A stretch of DNA of 64,000 bases. It comes from Podarcis raffonei. Lineage: Eukaryota > Chordata > Lepidosauria > Squamata > Lacertidae. The position numbers were made by a program, and so were the translations under genes. The DNA is taken from the NCBI RefSeq assembly GCF_027172205.1, contig NC_070602.1, positions 50,363,520-50,427,519 of the forward strand. Direction: 5' to 3'. Shown here piece by piece: positions 56,345-64,000 of the stretch (positions within the stretch are counted from its first letter, which is position 1; every line of letters starts with the position of its first letter). The notes below the pieces were generated by a model. That model saw only the letters and a list, made by a program, of their open reading frames with translations, did not search any database and was not told the origin of the DNA.

Positions 56345-56580
56345 GTCCTTCAGATTGGGGTGCCCAAACTTTTTTCAAAGAGGGCCAGATTTGATGACGT
56401 GAAAATGCATGAGGGCTGACCAAAGTTGTTGAGCTTTTTTTACGATTTTACCCCAAAGTTGTTGAAGTTGTTTTTTTAGGATTTAACCCCAAGAAATAAA
56501 CTGCCACAGGGGCCGAATTTAACCAGCCAGGGGGCTAGATATCCCCCCCCCCACGGACTTTGGACATACCTGCTTTAGAA
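56345..56580. mobile_element. hAT-like DNA repeat, diverged
   Basis: GGGGTGCCCAAACTTTTTTC ... CACGGACTTTGGACATACCTG, with partly inverted ends, and an internal doubled segment around CAAAGTTGTTGA. Resembles a dispersed hAT-type lizard repeat; no target duplication could be set. Confidence 0.45.
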
Positions 56581-58794
56581 CAGACCACACAAGTGCAGTT
56601 TGAGTGTCATTAAACCATATTTTAAAACAGACAACGGCTGCATGTGTTGGTTTGTGCTGCACAAAATTTCCCCCAGTGCTCTTTCCCCATTTCTGCCATG
56701 TTGCAGATGAGATCAGCTGGCGTCTGTTTTGTCATATTTGAACCTGAGCTTATGGTTACTTCTCTTCAAACAAACCATGAATGGTATATAAAGCCAAGAA
56801 CAACTTTGGTTACCACTTTGGCTTGGAGAGAAGCAAACTGTGAGTCCGGGTTTGGACAACACAACAAGCTAAGCTCTCTGTCTTGTTTCATTTTCAATGC
56901 AACAGGAGCGGGGATGAATGCTGTGGACTCTTCTGAACAGTGTGCACCAGCACATTGCTCATTCACATTACAACATCATTAGTTTAAAATATGGTTTAGG
57001 GTGATGTGTAAACTGGGCCATTGTGTAGTATTACTGCAGTCTAACAATGTAATGTGTATATTATGTTGTATAATATATAGCTTTCACAAGGCCTTGTCTC
57101 TCAGAATGTTCTTTCTGAGTTGACAAGTTCCAGTCTGTGTTTTGTTGCCTTAACCCAACTCAGCAAAGTGCTATTAAAAGTGTGCTTACTAGAATGATTG
57201 TTTTATTATCTCTTTTTCATTTTGTCTTCGTCGTTTTTGCCACTGTGAAGTATAACCCAAGCTTACTTTCCCTCCTTCATGTCTTCTTCAGATTGTCATT
57301 CAGGAATGCACTAGTTCCAAACCTGCCAAGTTCTATCATCTGTGGATCTACTTTTCCTTTGTTTTGGTAAGAAAAATCTTAGAACTATTCTTTGATCTTT
57401 TATGTATTGAGTTGCATTGTAAACAACTGGACAGTCTCATCAATTCACATCCAGTTAACATAAATTTTAGGCTTGAGAAACTCCATGGTAAGTATCCCCC
57501 TTGAGTATAGGAGCTGGCTTTTTCTGCATTCATTCTTTGTAGATTTTTAAAAAAGATTCTCCTTTTCTTAACCATGTGAGCATCAGCGTTCGGACTTAAA
57601 AAGAGATGCATTGTTTTTCGTGTTTTCTATGTTGGCTTGAGCCTGACTTTAAGAACTTTCTTCCCTTTTTAAAAAAGTACTATATATAACTCATTTAACT
57701 TGAGTAGTCTCTATTAAAAACAAACAAATAAATAAATAAATAAATAAAGCAGAATCAGTTCTTCAAATGTTGAAAAACTTATTTGGGGAGTAGGGGAGAA
57801 AATTATTTGGCAAGTGTGTGTGTGTATGTGGGGAGTTTAGTATCATTACCAAATCCTCGTGATTCAGCAAACTTCTATAGCAAATGGTAGGACCAAGTTT
57901 CCCCTGACTTTTGTCTCTGAGGAGAAGATGGCATTTCAGACTATAATGATGTAAATGTGCATCCACAGCAGGAACATCTGGGCACATTTTAAAACTAGCT
58001 TTTGCTATTGCAACATTGATTTTCTCTCAGAAAACTCAAAATTGACCAGGCCTGCACTTAGCTGATAAGAGAAAACTTATTGTACTTCACAGTTTGGTAG
58101 GAAATTGTTTCTCAAACTGAGAGTGCCAAACCACAGCAGAGACATTGCATGTGGTTCCACAGAAATAAAACTTGTCTATTATGACCTATTACATGGATAC
58201 AGATGCATGGATTGTATGAACTGAAATGGGACAATTAGTTGCAGCCCTCCAGCTTTTTAATACAAAGGCCTTTGGAAAATACATTCTCATATGTGGGAAT
58301 ATGACTTCCCTCCCTTTTTCTCTAGAGTTGAGGCACTTGCAAGAAGTGGTACTGGAACTAACCTAACTCCCACTGTGCCAGAGGCTTTGATTGTTTTATT
58401 GTTCACTCATCTCTAGCATATGCTTCAACTGAAGTAGTGTCCACAGTTCAGAAACTATAATAAAACGTGGTTAAAACCAACCAATGTAACAAGATATTAA
58501 AGACATGTAAAGCAGCTGCTGAAAGTAAATTAGCTCAAGAACAGATCTACAGCTGCTGCTATTTTAGCCCATCAAAAGCACCTTCTTAAATATTCACTGC
58601 CTGTGAACAGTCGTCAAAGTAGGGGCAAAAGAGACTATTGTTAGAAGGGTATTCCATAGACTGAATGGTACAGTGGAGAAGACCTGGATCCGTGCCTTTC
58701 TATTTCACATGTGTGTAAGAAGGGACATGAACAGAGTCTCCCCAGCAGGTTGGGAAATTAGAGATGGGGAGGTATTTATGGAGGAGGAGACTTT

Positions 58795-59045
58795 CACTGG
58801 TATGTAGGATCCAAGCTGTACACTGCTTTAAAACTGAGAACCAGCACTTTAAATTGGGCCTGGAAGCAAATAGGCAGATAGTGCAACTGATAAAACAGGA
58901 ATAATATGTTCTTTATAAAGTGTACCCATCATAAGGTGAACGGTTGGCTCTTGCACCATCTGCATCTTTCAAACAGGAGGCAGTCCTGTGTAGAGTTCAT
59001 GGCAGTAATCCAAATAGGTTACAAATGACAGAGGCTAGGTGCCAG
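58795..59045 (-). repeat. Old dispersed LINE-like repeat
   Basis: TTTAAATTGGGCCTGGAAGC ... GATAGTGCAACTGATAAAAC ... GGCAGTAATCCAAATAGG. A decayed form of an abundant reptilian repeat; the clade is uncertain. A similar stretch (TTTTGAATTGAGCCTGAGAA then CAAACTGGTAACCAGTG) occurs near 23130-23170. Confidence 0.4.
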
Positions 59046-59399
59046 TTTGAGAGGAGCAGCCAAAATTCCCTCAGATGTTACTAATAAAGTATATTAGGGA
59101 ATTTGAACACTTGTTCACATACATACAGATATCTGCCATTTTGCTGCCTATTCTCAGTGCTGTGAACAGTTTATTAAAAAAATACTTTCTTTTCCACCTT
59201 TGGATCCAGAAGGATTTTCAAGGTGGCTTATATAAAATAATGGAGTATAATTGCGTTAGGGCTGCTTCTGCACCTTGCAACATGTGCTGTTCTACAGGCA
59301 GTACTACAAGTTCTTCCAAAACAGTTTTCATTACTTCATTCTTTCCTTTCATCCTGCAGAATGCAGCTCCCATGCTTATATCTAGGGCAGCAAGATGGA

Positions 59400-59865
59400 A
59401 TCATGTATAACCAATCCTAAAAACTGCACTGGTGGTTTGTGTTCCACTGGGCCTAATTCAAGTTATTAGTAATGGCTTGCAAAGTCTTCAACAACTTAGG
59501 ACTCAAACCTCCATTTCCTGCCAACTTGATCCTTAAGATTAGCAATGGGAGGCTATTGCAGCCCCCCATCAGGATTTGGGGAGCAAGGATCTGTAGAAGG
59601 GCCTTCTCCATAGTGGGACCCGAATTCTAGAATTACCCCCATAGGTATGCCTGTCGCCCCCACTTTGGTTTTCAGACGTCAATTAAAGACATTTTAATTC
59701 ATCTAGGCTTTTGTAGTTTAAATGTTTAACCCTTGGCAACAGTACTGGAACCAGTGTTTTAATGAGTTAATAATTGTTTTAGTGGTACATTTTTACTGTG
59801 TGTGTTATGATGGATATATGTTTGTACATCACCCTGGGCTCCTTTGGAGGAATGATGACAAACAA
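59400..59865 (+). mobile_element. Old L2-type LINE 3' fragment
   Basis: Follows the L2 end in decayed form: AATGGCTTGCAAAGTCTTCA, CAACTTAGGACTCAAACC, GAAGGGCCTTCTCCATAGTG, CACCCTGGGCTCC. Confidence 0.55.
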
Positions 59866-60063
59866 GCAAACAATAGAATGGCATCTCATTCTCATGGTTG
59901 GCAAGTGATTGGTCCTTTGTCTGGTTTCATGCTTATTATTCTCTTTCTCAGGACTCTAGGACTTGTTGTTGAGCAGGGGCAGAGAGAGAGGATCCAAGTG
60001 CAGCAGCTGTACATTGGGTCATCCACTAAGCAATAGTAGTTGGTCCTGTAACTTTTCTCAGTA

Positions 60064-60270
60064 CAGTGGTACCTCGGGTTACAAACACTTTGGGTTACAG
60101 ACTCCACTAACTCAGAAATAGTACCTCAACTTTACCTCGGGATGAGAACAGAAATCGCGCGGTGGCAGCAGGAGGCCCCATTAGTTAAAGTGGTACCTCA
60201 GGTTAAGAATGGTTTCAGGTTAAGAACAGACCTCCGGAACGAATTAAGTTCGTAACCAGAGGTACCACTG
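60064..60270. mobile_element. Tigger-like MITE, copy 3
   Basis: 207 bp between TA pairs. CAGTGGTACCTCGGGTTACA at the left and GTAACCAGAGGTACCACTG at the right. Confidence 0.85.
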
Positions 60271-60372
60271 TATACTTTTAGACTTACATTTCTTTGAAAC
60301 ACTGCTAAATATTTTCATACAAAATGCCATTAATGCACAATTTCACTGTTCAGATGCTTTTGCAGGTTACAA

Positions 60373-60393
60373 TTCATTCATTCATTCATTCAT
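60373..60393 (+). repeat. (ATTC)n microsatellite
   Basis: Five ATTC units. Confidence 0.9.
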
Positions 60394-61474
60394 TTGGAGT
60401 ATTTACACCCCACCTACTAACCAAAGTAAGCAACTTACAATGTATTTAAAATATAGCAAAATAGGCAAGAGTTACCAGACAGGCAAAAGTGTTACCACAT
60501 TCCCCCACCCCCAAATGTCCCTGCTACTACTTTGTTTTTGAAAATTTGGGCTAGAGCAGATCTAATGTTGGTTAATAAGAAAAAGGTCCAGTTCAGAGTT
60601 TTGAGGTGCACACCTCTGTTCATCACTGTAAATTAATGGTTACCTTCTGCTTACTATCTCTAGAGCCATTTACTGTTGATGTTCTTGTTGTCTTGTACTT
60701 TTATTACTGAAGAGCTATAGGACTCTAAATTTGATTTGCTTTCATTAGCTAATCCAGTTGCTCACAGAATGTTGTAAGACGTCTTTGAGGAAAACAAGAA
60801 AGCAGATGCTGTTGCAATCTGTGTGAAACTACTGGGACCTGTTTTGGCTATTGGTAGTTTATGCTAATACTGGCCTGCTGCTGTGGACCTTAAAACAGTG
60901 GGTTATAGCTTCAAAATAACAAATGAACTTCATTGCATTACAGAGTTATGGCAAGAAGCATGTTCTGATAAGGGAATTAAGTTATGCATGGCAGGAAAAT
61001 AAAATGTTGCTGGAATTTTATTGTTTAAAATTTGCAGTTTCTTCCATTTGGTTGAGTGAAATTGAGGTGCTCAGCCTCTTATTTAACTTTAGAGGACCTT
61101 GGTGGGCACAATTGCCTTGGAAGTACCAACTGCTAGCAGGGGACAACTGGCCTTCATCATGGGGCTGAGTGAGTTCCAGCTGCTCGCCTCTACTACTATG
61201 CCTCAAAGGACCTGCTGCCTGGCAACTGCCAGCAAGAAAATACTGCTTCCCTCATGGAATGAGCAAGAGCCAGCTGCTCGGCCATGCTCCTTTGCCTCAA
61301 GATTTTAGTGAGGGCTGTTCCTGGTATGACACCATGGAAGAGCAAGGATGCAAGCAGAAAATGCTGCCTAAATAATTCTGGTTCCATGCAGTTACTGTGT
61401 AGTTTTTATTTCTGTAAGCCACTTTGAGAGCATCTCAGGGAGCATCTTGGGATTATAGAATGGGGATTGAAGTA

Positions 61475-61707
61475 TGGTGGTACCTCAGGTTACAGACACT
61501 TCAGGTTACAGACGCTTCAGGTTATAGACTCCTCTAATCCAGAAATAGTACCTCGGATAAAGAAATTTGCTTCAGGATGAGAACAGAAATCGTGCAGTGG
61601 CGGCGTGGTAGGCCCCATTAGCTAAAGTGGTACCTCAGGTTAAGAACAGTTTCAGGTTAAGAACAGACCTCCAGAATGAATTAAGTTCTTAATCCGAGGT
61701 ACCACTG
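61475..61707. mobile_element. Tigger-like MITE, copy 4
   Basis: 233 bp between TA pairs. TGGTGGTACCTCAGGTTACA at the left, AATCCGAGGTACCACTG at the right. The TTCAGGTTACAGAC segment is doubled near the left end. Confidence 0.82.
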
Positions 61708-62139
61708 TATTCTAAATAATAGTAAATATGGATAGGGATCTTCACTCTCTCTTGTAATGTGATGATTTATTCTCTGTTATTAGGGGACATTTGGTCTGCT
61801 TCTCCCTGTGTTCTAAAAGTGGCTATAAGAATAAAAGGACAACTTTCCAGTAGGAATTTTGCAGCTTGTGGGGCAGCTTTTGATTTTTATGGCAAGGATT
61901 TATTGGGTACAGTAAATGCTGTCAGGGAGTGTGGAGGTTAGCAATTTCTCAGTGCAATACTGCCTTGCCAAGTCATCCTTGTTCTGGTCGTCCCCCCCTT
62001 TATAGCCATTTATATAGCTGATGAATGCTGTATTGTGACCAGTGTCTTGGGTTTAACCTTGTGTAAATTGCCACTTTTGACCTGATATTAATATGGATAC
62101 TACAATATGCTCTGAGATACGGATGTCTGAGATGTGTGC

Positions 62140-62226
62140 AACACAATTCTAAACACATTTACTGAGAGGTAAGCCTCATTACCCTCAATGACTTATACTT
62201 CCTATTAAATATGGTTAGAATTGCAG
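62140..62226. repeat. Old palindromic repeat (about 80 bp family)
   Basis: AACACAATTCTAAACACATT TACTGAGAG ... TGGTTAGAATTGCAGCC, with inverted ends. Confidence 0.5.
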
Positions 62227-62354
62227 CCATGCAACCCATGCCAGTGTTTTTGGTTGATTGTTCAGATTTCATGTTGGTCTTGCTCTTTCTGTGTTGAACA
62301 AGTTCATGGATTACACGAAACAAATGAAGTAGAAAGACATAGGATGTAAGTTTT

Positions 62355-62485
62355 GAAATAGGGATAGCCAATGTGGCGCTCTCCAGATGTTCTGGGCTCC
62401 AGTTCCCATTGGCCTCAGCCAGCATGGCCAATGGTCAAGGTTGATGAAAGTATAGTTCAAAAACAAATGGAGGGCATCACATTCA
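62355..62485. mobile_element. hAT-type MITE, diverged
   Basis: GCTCTCCAGATGTTCTGGGC ... CAGCCAGCATGGCCAATGGT ... CAAAAACAAATGGAGGGC. Same family as 14505, 19818, 30200 and 62579. The target duplication is not clear. Confidence 0.6.
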
Positions 62486-62578
62486 CTACCCATGTCTATT
62501 AGTGAAAGAGGCTTGGGTTAGTCAATAATTACAGCAAAAGATATTAAGATTACTGATTGCTGAATGTTTCCTGCAGAG

Positions 62579-62717
62579 CAGGGGTAGCCAACATGGTGCT
62601 CTCCAGATGTTGTGAACTGCAACTCCCCATTGTTTCTCACCTTTGGGCATGCTAGCTGGGACTAATGGCAGTTGTAGTCCACAACATATGGAGGGCGCCA
62701 TCTTGGTTACCACAGCT
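62579..62717. mobile_element. hAT-type MITE
   Basis: CAGGGGTAGCCAACATGGTG ... GTAGTCCACAACATATGGAG ... CATCTTGGTTACCACAGCTG. Inverted arms, in the same orientation as and about 100 bp from the copy at 62355. Confidence 0.65.
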
Positions 62718-64000
62718 GTGTGCTTGGTATCCCTAAACCTTTTGTTGTTTCTGATTCATTGTATGCTTTGTGATGCTCTCGGTTTACAGCAACATTGATT
62801 ACCCCTTTCCTAGCTTTGTTCACTAAATAAATGTGGGCTGATTGGGTAAGTTGCACATGAAGAGCATTGGAAACATGCATGATATGAATTGGAGTATTAT
62901 GCTCTCAAGTGAGCCAAGGCTCTTCCATGTGCTTCTGTTAACTTATCCTTAATTTGTATTACCTGTTCCCAGGTGTGTGGGAGCCTTGATTTGCACCATC
63001 AAAAACCTGGTGGAAAAGGAAAGTGTTTACTTGGTGCCAAAAGTATGTCAATAAAGGTATCAAATGGACCTTACTTAGAAATCAAGGCAGGGCTCATTAT
63101 ATGGTTGGATGGATTATTTTGGGTTCCAGGCAAGACATTCATGAGCTGAGGCACTTTGGATTTTTTTCAAGTTCTTCCAAGTATTAAGTATTAAGTACTG
63201 GGGTGCTCCATGACATCCCATGCTTCTTCCTCAGAGGAGGTTTCTGGTGTTTTTGTTGGCAACTGGCATCTGCATTCATTTATTCTGCTCTTGATTAAAC
63301 AGGCTTTCACACAATTGCTAGAACTGTTCTGTATGTACCTGGAGTTGAAAGCAGTAGAAACACTTTTCCAAAATCTGATAAACATTACCAGGTAGATATC
63401 TAGCATTCTTTCAGAATATTGATGAGTGAAACCAATGTATAATAGTGATGGGATATCCCTTGGAATGTCCACGGCGCACTCTCATGCCAGATCAGATTCC
63501 CAAAGGGGTTGATGTATGTGTATTTGCTTTTGAAGTGGAAAGAAAAAGTGTGAGTGACTCCAACTTCTTCCTATTATGGAACAAGTGTGAAAGAGGAGTT
63601 TTCTCTGTTCCCAATTTGCACAAGGAATAGAAACAGGACATGAGGAAGTGCAGTTGTAAATGGTTGAGGGTAGAATGAACACATTAATCTTCTGCATAAT
63701 GGTATTCGTATTTTCTTTGTAAAAGGTTTACTTAGATTAAATCTTAAAGATGACTGGCTTTACCCATGTGATCATACAGTTGCGTAATTCTTTTAAAAAT
63801 TAAAAACATCAGTGTTTGAAACAAATTAAGCCTAGGTGTTCCGCCCATTCAGAGCACCCCCACCCCCGGGGCCAGTCATAAAGGAAGAAAGAAAAACCAC
63901 TCTCAGATTGCACTCAGAATGGATTATGAAAGTTAATCAAATGTATACACATTAACTTTATGTAAACTTGATTTATTACACTGGTGAGCAAAGCAATTCC

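Larger units (their letters stand above)
53190..64000 (+). other. AMBRA1: AMBRA1 5' end: probable noncoding exon 1 and part of intron 1
   Basis: A plausible first exon ends at 53376 with a good donor (CCTCAG|GTAGGC). AMBRA1 is a WD40 protein that promotes autophagy and acts as a CUL4 substrate receptor. Its first coding residues (MKVVPEKN...) were not found anywhere up to 64000, so the remainder would be intron 1. Besides the repeats listed separately I recognise nothing in it. The identity is inferred from gene order, not from coding sequence. Confidence 0.45.

Noticed and set aside
1-64000. CRISPR arrays, bacterial-type operons or phage genes
   Set aside because: Spliced vertebrate genes throughout; the only regular repeats are microsatellites and the repeat inside the copia frame.

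Overview
This is a window of a vertebrate nuclear genome. The repeats point to a squamate reptile, most likely a lizard: a tRNA-derived SINE of Sauria type, 3' ends of L2 and CR1 LINEs, many copies of short hAT and Tigger-like elements, and a young Ty1/copia element. Genes are spliced, with GT-AG introns and two CpG islands. The species cannot be fixed from sequence alone.

The gene order is ARHGAP1 (+) > < ATG13 (-) | HARBI1 (+) > AMBRA1 (+, 5' end only). It matches, as I recall it, the order around human 11p11.2. ARHGAP1 enters from the left with its first exons outside the window; its last ten coding exons run from 559 to 11270, with a 3' UTR to about 14.93 kb. ATG13 converges on it: its stop lies at 19672-19674, its start at 36502-36504, and its promoter in a CpG island at about 42.2-43.45 kb. 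The exons I joined give 517 residues, the length of the common human isoform. HARBI1 (348 aa, two coding exons, 46817-48570) is head-to-head with ATG13 and probably shares that CpG island. A second CpG island at 52.9-53.7 kb is best explained as the promoter and first exon of AMBRA1; no AMBRA1 coding sequence was seen before the right edge. ATG13 (ULK1 complex) and AMBRA1 (autophagy regulator) both act in starting autophagy, HARBI1 is a domesticated Harbinger transposase, and ARHGAP1 is a Cdc42/Rho GTPase-activating protein.

The rest is mostly introns and spacers full of mobile DNA: a 5.2 kb copia element with identical LTRs in an ARHGAP1 intron; a solo LTR, hAT-type MITEs and a 5'-truncated L2 with a 365-codon open frame in ATG13 introns; Tigger-like MITEs in the ATG13 3' flank and in the AMBRA1 intron; a CR1 piece in the HARBI1 intron; and a LINE split by a second L1-like insertion plus a young SINE between HARBI1 and AMBRA1.

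I found no evidence for an undescribed multi-gene system. The points most worth a second look are the recent copia insertion with its 99-bp in-frame tandem repeat, a candidate 22-codon cassette exon in ATG13, an overlapping upstream ORF at the ATG13 start, and an acceptor directly joined to a donor-like sequence at the HARBI1 coding exon.
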